Origin: Methanospirillum purgamenti
GTDB taxonomy: Archaea; Halobacteriota; Methanomicrobia; Methanomicrobiales; Methanospirillaceae
Length of the DNA: 64,000 bases
Direction: 5' to 3' (one strand)
Assembly: GCF_018502485.1 (NCBI RefSeq)
Contig: NZ_CP075546.1
The notes under the pieces are model-generated. The model did not search any database. It had not been told where the DNA came from and saw nothing but the letters and a program-made list of their open reading frames with translations. A program made the position numbers and the translations under genes. Each line of letters opens with the position of its first letter. Within the stretch, counting starts at the first letter, position 1. Positions 18,163-26,709 of this stretch are shown in pieces.

Positions 18163-18846
18163 TTACCATCCGCCTTCTACAATTTTTCCATCCCTGATAG
18201 TGATGGTGCGGTCTGCCTGGGCTGCAATTTCCGGATCATGGGTCACTATAATCAGGGTCTTTCCTTTTTCGTTTAATTTTCTCAGAATTTTCATCACCAG
18301 AACACCGGTTTTCGAATCCAGGTTTCCGGTGGGTTCATCACACAGGAGGATTTTTGGATTATTGACAAGTGCACGTGCTATTGCTACCCGTTGCTGTTGT
18401 CCGCCTGACAACTCACTTGGTTTATGCTTAGCGAGGTCTTCATTGATCCCGACCATTGAGAGGAGTTTTGATACCCTGCCAGTTGTGTCCTTTTTCCGGT
18501 ATTTCAGGGTGTAGGGGTATTCCACGTTCTCATACGCAGAAAGAAGGGGGAGAAGGTTAAATTTTTGAAAGATAAACCCGATCGTCATCAACCGGAGTTG
18601 TGTCAGTTCAAAATCATTCATCTGGGTAATACTTCGCCCCCCAATCAGCAGGTCTCCATGGGTGGGTACATCAAGGCATCCAAGCTGATTAAGAAGGGTT
18701 GATTTACCAGACCCGGAAGGTCCGATAATTGCAACAAACTCGCCTTTCTCTATAGTAAGAGAGATATCATCGAGAGCAACAACATCTCCTGAAAGAAGGG
18801 GATAGATTTTTGAAATATTTTCAAGGCGAACTACTTCATCAGCCAT
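18163..18846 (-). CDS. LolD/MacB-type ABC ATPase
   Basis: 227 residues, the standard length. Walker A is 'GPSGSGKSTLLNQLG', the signature 'LSGGQQQRVAIARALV', Walker B 'ILLCDEPTGNLD', and the switch His occurs in 'IIVTHDPEIA'. It forms a tripartite unit with the FtsX-type permease downstream and the membrane-anchored COG1361 protein upstream. The tight spacing (12 bases upstream, 3 downstream) shows one operon read from 20226 towards 16978. Confidence 0.93.
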   Translation of the reverse strand: MADEVVRLENISKIYPLLSGDVVALDDISLTIEKGEFVAIIGPSGSGKSTLLNQLGCLDVPTHGDLLIGGRSITQMNDFELTQLRLMTIGFIFQKFNLLPLLSAYENVEYPYTLKYRKKDTTGRVSKLLSMVGINEDLAKHKPSELSGGQQQRVAIARALVNNPKILLCDEPTGNLDSKTGVLVMKILRKLNEKGKTLIIVTHDPEIAAQADRTITIRDGKIVEGGW

Positions 18847-18858
18847 GCATGTCTCCGG

Positions 18859-20226
18859 TTATTTAAAGGTGATACGGATTTTACGTCCATTCCCTTTCCG
18901 TTTCCAGAGTCGCCATGCAACGAGAGCCACAACCAGAATCCCAATCCCGATGAGGATCTCAGTTATTGGAAGATTGTTCATGCCAGAACCCATTCCTGAT
19001 AGTGGATTCATCGGATTTACTCTATTCGAACCTTGGGATGATGAACCGGTTGGCGCTCCGGATGGGGGAGATCCTCCTTCAGAAAATCCGGCTGGAGGTC
19101 CATTATGGCTCAGGTCCATCCCGCCGTTCGCCTGATTGGTATCAACAGAGATATTTTTCGTGAACTGGTTGCCGGATGAGTCTTTATATTGGATAACGAG
19201 GGGGACTGTTTTCAGATTTCCTGGAACGGTAATCTCAAAACTTGAAAAGTCTCCGGTTGTGATCGTTCCGATGACATACTTCTGGTTCGGGTTTCCACCT
19301 TCGCCTGCTGCACTCTCAAGAGCAACAACGACACCATACGCATCCGAAAGCCCTGCATTTGAGACGTCTCCTGCAATGGTATTACCACCGGAACCGGATG
19401 TGACTTCAATGTTGTTAATTATTGGATCTGCTGCAAGTTTATCGGTTCCTAGCGGAATATGAATGGTATATGCGGTCTGATGTGCATTCATTCCGCAGGT
19501 ATAACTGATATTAAAATTGAGATCGGTTTCTTTCGATGGAGTAATCTCAAAAAGGATTGCTTTTTCTGAATGAGGGGCCAGATTTCCGATAAATGCTGAT
19601 GTCCGGTTGCATTGGATACCATCTCCGGTTGGGAGAATCGTAATCCCGGTCATGTTGACGCTTTTTGCATTTCCAAGCATCAGAGAGAGTTTTGTTTTTA
19701 CCCCACTAGAAAAGACCTGGGGGATCCCGGACACTGAAACAGCCAGATGAGGCTCTTCAACCCGGATTGGAACATTGTACCGAAGACTCCCTGCATCCTT
19801 ATAATTAATGTAAAAAGCCGGATAGTAGATATTTTCAGGCTGATTTGCAAGAATAGTAAACGTAAACTCTGTTTCAGTCCCGGCTCCGATGGTCCGGCTT
19901 GTCTTGTATACATCACTATTCAGGACGACAATATCTTTGGAGATCAGTTGTGCATCGGTGATAGCTACATTAGATGTTCCTGTATTTTCTACCGTAAAGG
20001 TGATAAGACCGACATCGCCGGTCATGAGCACTGCAGGATCGATATCCACATCAGTTACAGTGACCCTTCCGGCTGCATCAATGGTCTCATTTGTCGCTGC
20101 AGATGCTGATTGAATCAGAAGGAAAACCAGAACAAGAGCTCCGAATCCGGATAAAAATGCTCTCACGAATCCGTTATCTTTTTTACGTACCGGGTTACAA
20201 CTCTTTTTTATTCCAGGTATATTCAT
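18859..20226 (-). CDS. COG1361-type surface protein, partner of the ABC exporter
   Basis: 455 residues from the ATG at 20226, which has GGGGAT upstream; a TTG at 20238 is an alternative. A signal or anchor helix lies near residues 24-45, ending in 'LIQSASAATNE'. CARDB-like beta-sandwich domains follow ('LMTGDVGLITFTVENTGTSN', 'LAVSVSGIPQVFSSGVKTKL', 'VTSGSGGNTIAGDVSNAGLS'). A Gly/Ser/Pro-rich linker leads to a C-terminal membrane helix ('ILIGIGILVVALVAWRLWKR') and a basic tail. It is the first gene of the three-gene module and may act like a periplasmic adaptor or ligand receptor for the MacB-type pair. Confidence 0.85.
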   Translation of the reverse strand: MNIPGIKKSCNPVRKKDNGFVRAFLSGFGALVLVFLLIQSASAATNETIDAAGRVTVTDVDIDPAVLMTGDVGLITFTVENTGTSNVAITDAQLISKDIVVLNSDVYKTSRTIGAGTETEFTFTILANQPENIYYPAFYINYKDAGSLRYNVPIRVEEPHLAVSVSGIPQVFSSGVKTKLSLMLGNAKSVNMTGITILPTGDGIQCNRTSAFIGNLAPHSEKAILFEITPSKETDLNFNISYTCGMNAHQTAYTIHIPLGTDKLAADPIINNIEVTSGSGGNTIAGDVSNAGLSDAYGVVVALESAAGEGGNPNQKYVIGTITTGDFSSFEITVPGNLKTVPLVIQYKDSSGNQFTKNISVDTNQANGGMDLSHNGPPAGFSEGGSPPSGAPTGSSSQGSNRVNPMNPLSGMGSGMNNLPITEILIGIGILVVALVAWRLWKRKGNGRKIRITFK

Positions 20227-20393
20227 TATTATCCCCAATTAAATACAAAATTCAATATCATCATATCCAAAAACAATCTTAATTAGTAAACCCGGAATGG
20301 GATAAATTACTCGAAACCAGCAGGTATAATATCCAACCATCAGGTTCACAATTCATTATCATTTCTTACGGTTGAAACACTAGAGAGAATAGT

Positions 20394-20966
20394 ATGAATA
20401 ATCCAGAAATACCCCCTGATCCCCGTATCCAATCTGGTAACTTTTCCACTCGTTTGATTTTTCTCATTATGTGCATATCCAGTTGCCTCATGGTATGGAC
20501 CGGTGTGCTTGCTGAGACAAATGATGGAGAGCAGAATCCCCAGGTGATCACATTTCAACTGACCGATTTAGGAGACGATGATATACTCCGCGTATCCCTG
20601 ATGAAAGAAGGAGAATCCTCGAAAAGTGGTATGGTCAGGCAGGAACAGAATATTGAATTGAACCGGGAAACGAACTCCATTGAATGGAATCCATGCAATA
20701 ATAATGCCTGTATGGTTGCCTCACTCCCGACAGCAGGAGGAACAACCGGACGGGACCAGCTCATCCTTGAACTAACCTTTCAAAATCCTGCAGTAGATAC
20801 CAGTTCCTGCCATGGAAATCCAACCTGTGAACGACTCAAAGGAGGCACATATACGAAAAGTGGCATGCTTGACGGAATGTTTTACACCGGAAAGGTCTAT
20901 GCAGTATCTGTGCAAAGTCTGAAAGCAGGTATCGGGGAAGCGTTCACCATTACTCAGGTATCATAA
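20394..20966 (+). CDS. Secreted protein of unknown function
   Basis: 190 residues. A cytoplasmic N-tail of about 20 residues precedes a signal or anchor helix ('LIFLIMCISSCLMVWTGVLA'). The mature part is rich in beta structure and begins 'PQVITFQLTDLGDDDILRVS'. It has four Cys residues in two pairs ('WNPCNNNACMV' and 'SSCHGNPTCERL'), which could form disulfides outside the cell. I recognise no family. AGAGAGA precedes the ATG. The gene is convergent with the broken kinase gene. Confidence 0.7.
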   Translation: MNNPEIPPDPRIQSGNFSTRLIFLIMCISSCLMVWTGVLAETNDGEQNPQVITFQLTDLGDDDILRVSLMKEGESSKSGMVRQEQNIELNRETNSIEWNPCNNNACMVASLPTAGGTTGRDQLILELTFQNPAVDTSSCHGNPTCERLKGGTYTKSGMLDGMFYTGKVYAVSVQSLKAGIGEAFTITQVS

Positions 20967-20980
20967 CATTTTTTCTTTTT

Positions 20981-22615
20981 TCAGGTCTCGGCTAACTGAT
21001 TCAACGTTGTCATGAAATCAGAGATATTCTGATACCGCTCGTTTGGATCTGCTTGTAATGAGCGTTTTATTATCTCATCAAAGGGCTTGAGATTACTGTT
21101 CACTTCTGAAGGAAGAATGTACTGGTTTTTCTGAATCCGGGAAAATAGTTCCCCGATATTTTGCGTTCCGTATGGGGGAGCCCCGCATAAAAGTTCATAG
21201 AGCAATACACCAAGCTGATAAATATCGGTTCGTTGATCACCATTCCCATACTTTTCCGGGGCAAGTTATTCCGGACTTGCATAAAAGAGTGAAAAACTCG
21301 TATTTCTGGTATCATCAGCCCGTTCAATGAACCGCGAAAGGCCCCAGTCAGTAAGTTTTACCGTCCCGTCATCTGCAATAAGTACATTTCCCGGTTTTAT
21401 ATCCCGATGGATAACCCCGTTCTCATGGGCATAGAAGAGTGCTGATCCAATCTGCACTGTTATTGAGACGGCTCTTTTTGGAGGAACCGGGAGGGTTATG
21501 TCTTTGAGTGATCGGGGAATATACTCAAGTTCAACATACGGAACCGGAAAGATATTCTGATCTGTTATTTGAGCAATGTGTGGGTGGGATAAGTCCCGCC
21601 ATACAGACATCTCATTTAAAAATGTCTTTCCACTGGTCTCATCAGCAGAGAATGGGATTTTCAGGGCAACCACCATATTGTCAGAATTTTTATTGGCCCG
21701 ATAGACAACTGCCATTCCCCCACTCCCAATAACAGATATATCATGATATTTTGTTGTCAGTTTTTCCGGAAATGAGGGAGGGAGGTCCTGGTTCACCAGA
21801 GGAAGGGATCGGGTAATAGTATGATCTGAATTTTCTCTTAGTTTCGAAAAATCTCCTTTCTGCACAAAATGACTTGTAATTAAAGAGAAAGCTGCTCCGG
21901 GAGTGATGATAGTAAGTGCGGTTACAATACTTATCTGAAGAGAAAATGCCACAGGAAACCGGACGGATAATAGGAGAATGATGGCAATTACCGCAAAGAG
22001 AATGTGAGCCTGATGTATTGGGACCATCGGACGGTTTTTAATGAGTGATACTGCCTGGATTAGCGATGAGAGAATAAGATAGATGATAATCCCAAATGTG
22101 GCATAGATAGTGCTTACAAATGGATCCATCCCATTGTTTGAAGACCGAATCTCATAAAGAGTGAAAATAAACACCCCAATCAGGAATGCACTCAGCAGAT
22201 GGCACCCGGCAAGCATGATACCAGCCCGGTGAGAACAGGTATACCGGAACTGTGATCCAATCACAATCCCGGCAATACTCATGATAAGAAGAATGATGAG
22301 GCTTACACCGATTGATATCAATGGTAACTGCCAGTTTTCAAATGGGAGAATCATATCCGGAGGTATCGCATCCCGGGGAAACATTCCCCCCTGACCCTCT
22401 GGTGTGAAACGTGATTCTGACTCAGCAGATTGATTAAGATTTCTGGCATTCAGGTAAAAAGGAATACGATTACTATCATTTGGACCTGGAAATGAGTCAT
22501 GCTCAACTTTTGGACTGGAATTATCAATAGTCTGATCTGCCTGAACAGGGATACATGAGAATATGAGTGCCAGTATGAGGCATATACCTATACAGAGGGT
22601 TTTTTGATGAACCAT
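20981..22615 (-). pseudogene. Membrane Ser/Thr protein kinase interrupted by an in-frame TAA
   Basis: Read through one stop, this frame gives a 544-residue protein. It has a signal peptide, a short outer loop, about six membrane helices (residues 115-275) and a kinase domain. The domain has 'VIGSGGMAVVYRA', the ATP Lys in 'VVALKIP', 'HRDIKPGNVLI' and 'LTDWGLSRF' (DWG for DFG). The stop at 21266-21268 falls inside the activation segment between 'YASPE' and 'LAPEKYGNGDQRTDIYQLGV', exactly where Gln (CAA) is expected, so one C-to-T change explains it. The C-lobe then continues unbroken in the same frame to 20981. No frameshift is needed. It is either a recent pseudogene or a sequencing error; TAA is not the pyrrolysine codon. 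Confidence 0.85.
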
Positions 22616-22641
22616 TCTTTATCCAGGTCACAAAGAGAGAC

Positions 22642-23406
22642 TTATTCTGCAATAAAAAGGAACCGTGCTGACATGTTCCCAGTTCCAAGAATGACAATAT
22701 CGCCGTCCACCAGTTCCCGACGGGTCTGAGGTGGTATTGGTTCAGTATTAATGAACGTCCCTGAAGTACTGCCACAATCCTCAATCTCCCAGGTTTTTCC
22801 ATGATACATTCGGGCATGGGGACGACTAATTCGTGAGACTGATTTATATTCCTGGGAAAGCATCACGATACCTTTCCCCATTTTAGAAAAACTCATGTCT
22901 GTTGGATCAATTCTGCCCAAGGGGATCTTCTCGCCATGAAGAGAAAAAATCTTACCTTCCTCAGGACCGGATGTCAGATACAGACAGGGAGACGTTACTC
23001 CAAACTGTGTGCTGATGTCTTTTCGTATTGTGCTCAATTGGTTTGCAAGATCTGCATGAGTGATAGTCAACGGAACTTTTGAGAACATAGAAAGATTAGT
23101 TATTATCTGCTCCATACCGCCAGGGGCGAGTGAATATTTCCATACCGGATGGATTCCGGTCATAGTCTCAGAACTCATTCCGGCATCTTTTCTGACAAGA
23201 CCGGCAAGAAGAAGTTTATCGATATGTTTCCTGATATTTTCATAACTGGTCCGGGTGATCGCCGCGATCTCTTTGAGTTCCATCGGCCTTGTCTCAAGAG
23301 AGGAGAGGATCTGCAGCCGGACAGGATTTGCAAGGGCATTTAGATATTCTGACATCTCTACGAGATACTCAGGGTCTCGTTTGCCCTGAATGGTATTGTC
23401 TGTCAT
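22642..23406 (-). CDS. ArsR-type HTH and FHA domain protein
   Basis: 254 residues. Residues 10-85 are a winged-helix domain ('YLNALANPVRLQILSSLETR', 'YENIRKHIDKLLLAGLVRK'). Residues 150-254 are an FHA domain that binds phosphothreonine, with 'KIPLGR', 'SRPHARMY', 'DCGSTSGTFIN' and 'LVDGDIVILG'. It should link phosphorylation to transcription. The Ser/Thr kinase gene starts only 26 bases downstream, so the pair was probably one signalling unit. The ATG at 23406 is chosen because the protein begins well there; an ATG at 23433 would add nine residues. Confidence 0.87.
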   Translation of the reverse strand: MTDNTIQGKRDPEYLVEMSEYLNALANPVRLQILSSLETRPMELKEIAAITRTSYENIRKHIDKLLLAGLVRKDAGMSSETMTGIHPVWKYSLAPGGMEQIITNLSMFSKVPLTITHADLANQLSTIRKDISTQFGVTSPCLYLTSGPEEGKIFSLHGEKIPLGRIDPTDMSFSKMGKGIVMLSQEYKSVSRISRPHARMYHGKTWEIEDCGSTSGTFINTEPIPPQTRRELVDGDIVILGTGNMSARFLFIAE

Positions 23407-23528
23407 TATCAGGTACCCAAATCTTATGTACACTGGTAGATTATGGCTTTTCCGTCATGGAGTAAAACGTGTGTATCCTTTTACCAATACATTCATAGAT
23501 TATTATTCAACCAGATGGAAAACGAACC

Positions 23529-24194
23529 ATGACATCACATGAACATTATTTAGATGAGATTGCCCGCTATGATGAAAACATTCCCAGAATTCTACCAAGT
23601 TCTGAATTATTTTTCTCAACCGTCCTGTCTTTCCTCCCTGATACCCCACTATCCATTCTTGAACTCGGGTCTGGAACAGGCTATTTCACATCCCGGCTGA
23701 TAAAGAAAAATCCCAAAAATCATATCACCTGTATTGACAAGTCACCTGAAATGATCAAGTTAGCAGGGATGAAACCTGAGATCAGCGGCTGTAATCTTGT
23801 TGAGGGTGACATCACAACCGGACTTCCTGAAGAGAAGTATAGTGCGGTAATCACAACTCTCACCCTGCATCATATCTCAGATAAATCCCGGGCAAATTTA
23901 ATCAAGGAAATCTATCAAAAATTGCCGTCAGACGGTTTATTCATCTGTGGAGATGTCTTCAAACCTGAAAATGAATGGATTGAACAAATATACCGAAACC
24001 GGTGGGAAAAGTACATGAGAAATGCAGGTATGCCAGATACCCGGATAAAAGACACCTTATCCGGAAGGGAAAAAGCATATCCTCTCATTGATACAACCCA
24101 TGGTTTTTACAAAAAAATGAAAGATGCAGGTTTTAATCGGATTCTTGTTCCCCTACATTATGATATGTTTGGCATATGTGTAGGATGGAAATAA
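23529..24194 (+). CDS. SAM-dependent methyltransferase
   Basis: 221 residues, a class I Rossmann methyltransferase. Motif I is 'ILELGSGTGYFTSRL', the acidic ribose-binding end of strand 2 is 'ITCIDKSPEM', 'VEGDITTGLP' supplies the adenine-contact Asp, and 'SAVITTLTLHHISDKSRANL' is motif IV. The substrate is not evident. It is divergent from the FHA protein gene and has no operon partner. Confidence 0.85.
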   Translation: MTSHEHYLDEIARYDENIPRILPSSELFFSTVLSFLPDTPLSILELGSGTGYFTSRLIKKNPKNHITCIDKSPEMIKLAGMKPEISGCNLVEGDITTGLPEEKYSAVITTLTLHHISDKSRANLIKEIYQKLPSDGLFICGDVFKPENEWIEQIYRNRWEKYMRNAGMPDTRIKDTLSGREKAYPLIDTTHGFYKKMKDAGFNRILVPLHYDMFGICVGWK

Positions 24195-24310
24195 ATGTAA
24201 TATTCTATCCCTTTTCGTTCTCTGTCCATAACCTGACCTGTTGCGATAACCAGTTCCGGTAAGAACCAGAAATGCGATACGGGCAATAATCAAAAATTAA
24301 AACGTGATTT

Positions 24311-24676
24311 TTAGGCTGGAGAGAGTTGAATCTCTTTTTCCTGTCCAATAGCCCAGATAACAAATTCATCTGGTGATGGAAATGACCCGGCAGTATAGTC
24401 ATTTTCAAGACCAGTATCTGTTCCAAGCCGGATCACTTTGGATTCTTCAGAGGGATTATACCGGTAAAGAACTTCGAATTCATTCTCTCTGCCATGAAGT
24501 TTTGAGAAAGCCATCTGATTAAATCCCACTGCAAGTCGCCATTCATCTTCCATGATATCAACAAAAACCCTGCTAACAAGAGATTTGTTATTTCTCCGGA
24601 TCAGGATCTTACTTTCGAAATCATCAGCAACCTTAGCAGTCTTTGGTTTCGGATCTAGACCAATAAATTTTGACAT
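24311..24676 (-). CDS. Uncharacterised protein
   Basis: 121 residues, soluble, with no Cys. It begins 'MSKFIGLDPKPKTAKVADDF' and has a beta-rich middle ('SLVSRVFVDIMEDEWRLAVG', 'EFEVLYRYNPSEESKVIRLG'). No motif that I know. It lies 41 bases from the end of the BtuF-type gene on the same strand and could be its operon partner, with transcription entering from 25683. Confidence 0.6.
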   Translation of the reverse strand: MSKFIGLDPKPKTAKVADDFESKILIRRNNKSLVSRVFVDIMEDEWRLAVGFNQMAFSKLHGRENEFEVLYRYNPSEESKVIRLGTDTGLENDYTAGSFPSPDEFVIWAIGQEKEIQLSPA

Positions 24677-24717
24677 AGATCAAAATTATTTGTTTGTAGA
24701 GAAATACTTTGTGCTGA

Positions 24718-25683
24718 TCATTCCTTTCTGATCTTTGGAGCAATTTTCTCTAAAAGATCCCACAGACGTGGTCCGGCCCGGTCTGCAACACTGCTCTCAA
24801 CAATTATGATATTATCTGATGTTATGGCAGATAGCCCAGACAACCGGGGTTCAGTTTTAAAATACTCAATTATCTCGGAAGAGTTGCCTCCCATACCGCT
24901 CCCGGAATTAATCATGAGAATATCCGGATTTTTATTGATAAATTCCTCAATATTTGCAATCGCATGTGACTGTTTATCTGAAAATGCGTTGACTCCTCCA
25001 GCAATCTGAATGAGTTCGTCCTGGAATGTATCTTTTCCACTCACATAAATGGGATCATACCAGATAACGTGCGCAACAATCGGCTTATCTGAAAGAGATG
25101 CTCCTGCTTCCCGAACCTTTTCTTCACGTTCCTTTAATGAGGATACGATTTTTAAAGCCTTATCCGAAGTCCCAGTAATAAACCCAAGGTTTTCAAAATT
25201 CCTATATATTCCATCGAGGTCTTCTGCATCTGCAAAATACACCGGAATGCCAAGATTCTTTATCCGATCAATCGTTTCCTGGTTATTGCCTGATGATGAC
25301 ACGACAAGGTCTGGTTTTAGAGCAATAACTTTCTCAATACTGACGGTTGAAAACCCTCCGATTTTACTTTTTTCAAGAGCTTGCTGTGGATAATCACAAT
25401 AATCGGTAACTCCCACGATCCGATCATCAAGACCCAGAGCAAACAAAACTTCGGTATTGGATGGGGCAAGAGAGACAATTCGTTCTGGTGGGGATTGTAT
25501 GATAACCGCCTGTTGTTGATCATCCTGGATATTCCGCGGCCATGGCGTGGAAAGATCATTCTCTAGCTCACCATATACCGGAATGATACAGAAGGAGAAA
25601 ATAATTACAAGAGAAATCATCCACGGCAATGTTTTTCGTTTATTTTTTTCCTCGTTGTTTGAGAGGACCCACTGGTTCATCAT
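24718..25683 (-). CDS. btuF: Cobalamin/siderophore-type binding protein (BtuF-like)
   Basis: 321 residues. After a charged N-tail, a membrane or signal helix spans about residues 21-39. The mature part is a class III (TroA-like) binding fold: 'RIVSLAPSNTEVLFALGLDD', 'VGVTDYCDYPQQA', 'IGGFSTVSIEKVIALKPDLV', and 'GGVNAF' in the second lobe. This pattern is closest to BtuF. It captures a corrinoid (or a ferric chelate) outside the membrane and hands it to the divergently encoded BtuCD-type importer. About 60 bases separate the two starts, enough for overlapping promoters. Confidence 0.85.
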   Translation of the reverse strand: MMNQWVLSNNEEKNKRKTLPWMISLVIIFSFCIIPVYGELENDLSTPWPRNIQDDQQQAVIIQSPPERIVSLAPSNTEVLFALGLDDRIVGVTDYCDYPQQALEKSKIGGFSTVSIEKVIALKPDLVVSSSGNNQETIDRIKNLGIPVYFADAEDLDGIYRNFENLGFITGTSDKALKIVSSLKEREEKVREAGASLSDKPIVAHVIWYDPIYVSGKDTFQDELIQIAGGVNAFSDKQSHAIANIEEFINKNPDILMINSGSGMGGNSSEIIEYFKTEPRLSGLSAITSDNIIIVESSVADRAGPRLWDLLEKIAPKIRKE

Positions 25684-25743
25684 AACATAAGTACTTATCT
25701 TTCGTTAGGTAAAAATTATTTGAACATAGTCTCCTCTGATCCT

Positions 25744-26709
25744 ATGAATACTATACGAAGTTCTCTCATTCTAATTGTTCTTGGCTGTGCTGTTCTGATT
25801 GCCGTTCTGGTATCAGTTATCACCGGTCCGGTGCAGGTATCTATCATTGATTTTTTAACTGGAACGCTGACTGACAAAACCCACTATCAGATTTTGTTTG
25901 ATATCAGGTTACCGAGAGCAATTGCCGCTGCACTCGTCGGGGCCGGACTTGCTTGTGCCGGGGCTGCAATGCAGACACTCTTTCGCAATGATCTGGCAGA
26001 CCCCTACACCCTGGGAACCTCCGCAGGTGGTGCAGTGGGCGTATCACTGGCTATAATTGCTGGAATGGCTCTTCTCGTGCCAGTGGCAGCATTTTTTGGT
26101 GCAATCGGATCAGCATTTCTGGTCTATATTCTTGCTGCACAAAACAGGCATATCTCCACAGGAAATCTTCTCCTTACCGGAATAGCAGTATCCATGTTTT
26201 TTTCATCAGTAGTATCCGTATGCCTTGTCTTTTCCGGAAATAACATGCATCAGATCATGTTCTGGCTTATGGGTGGATTATGGAATGCATCATGGGCTGA
26301 TATTCCCCTGTTACTTATCACCTTGATACCAGCAGGAATACTGATTCTTTTCTCCCGGGATCTCAATATCATGTCCTGTGGAGAGGCAGAGACACGAACC
26401 CTCGGTATAGATCCGGAAAAAACAAAGATCCTTCTTCTTGGAGTATCGGCAGGAATTACCGGCCTTGCAGTCTCAGTATCTGGATCAATCGGATTTATCG
26501 GTCTGGTCGCTCCCCATATCATGAGGATTATTACCGGTCCGGATCACCGGATTCTTATTCCAGCATCACTCGGATGTGGTGCACTGCTCTTGATCTGTGC
26601 CGACACCGTCTCACGAACATGGCTTGGAGATCTTCCGGTCGGGATTGTGACCGCATTTTTCGGTGCACCTTTCTTTCTCATGTTGATTCGCCGGAGGTCG
26701 GATTTATGA
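25744..26709 (+). CDS. btuC: BtuC-type ABC permease
   Basis: 321 residues with about ten membrane helices of the FecCD/BtuC family. Signature stretches are 'IRLPRAIAAALVGAGLACAG', 'MQTLFRNDLADPYTLGTSAG' and 'IGFIGLVAPHIMRIITGPDH', the last being the ATPase-coupling region. TTG at 25720 would add eight residues but would leave only 36 bases to the divergent gene, so I prefer the ATG at 25744. The stop overlaps the ATPase start as ATGA. Confidence 0.92.
   Translation: MNTIRSSLILIVLGCAVLIAVLVSVITGPVQVSIIDFLTGTLTDKTHYQILFDIRLPRAIAAALVGAGLACAGAAMQTLFRNDLADPYTLGTSAGGAVGVSLAIIAGMALLVPVAAFFGAIGSAFLVYILAAQNRHISTGNLLLTGIAVSMFFSSVVSVCLVFSGNNMHQIMFWLMGGLWNASWADIPLLLITLIPAGILILFSRDLNIMSCGEAETRTLGIDPEKTKILLLGVSAGITGLAVSVSGSIGFIGLVAPHIMRIITGPDHRILIPASLGCGALLLICADTVSRTWLGDLPVGIVTAFFGAPFFLMLIRRRSDL

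Noticed and set aside
20981..21205. Separate small gene encoding 'LYELLCGAPPYG...'
   Set aside because: It is the C-lobe of the interrupted kinase, in the same frame as the upstream part; there is no independent start signal.
21266..21268. Recoding of the kinase stop as pyrrolysine or selenocysteine
   Set aside because: The codon is TAA, whereas pyrrolysine uses TAG and selenocysteine TGA. A C-to-T change from CAA is simpler.
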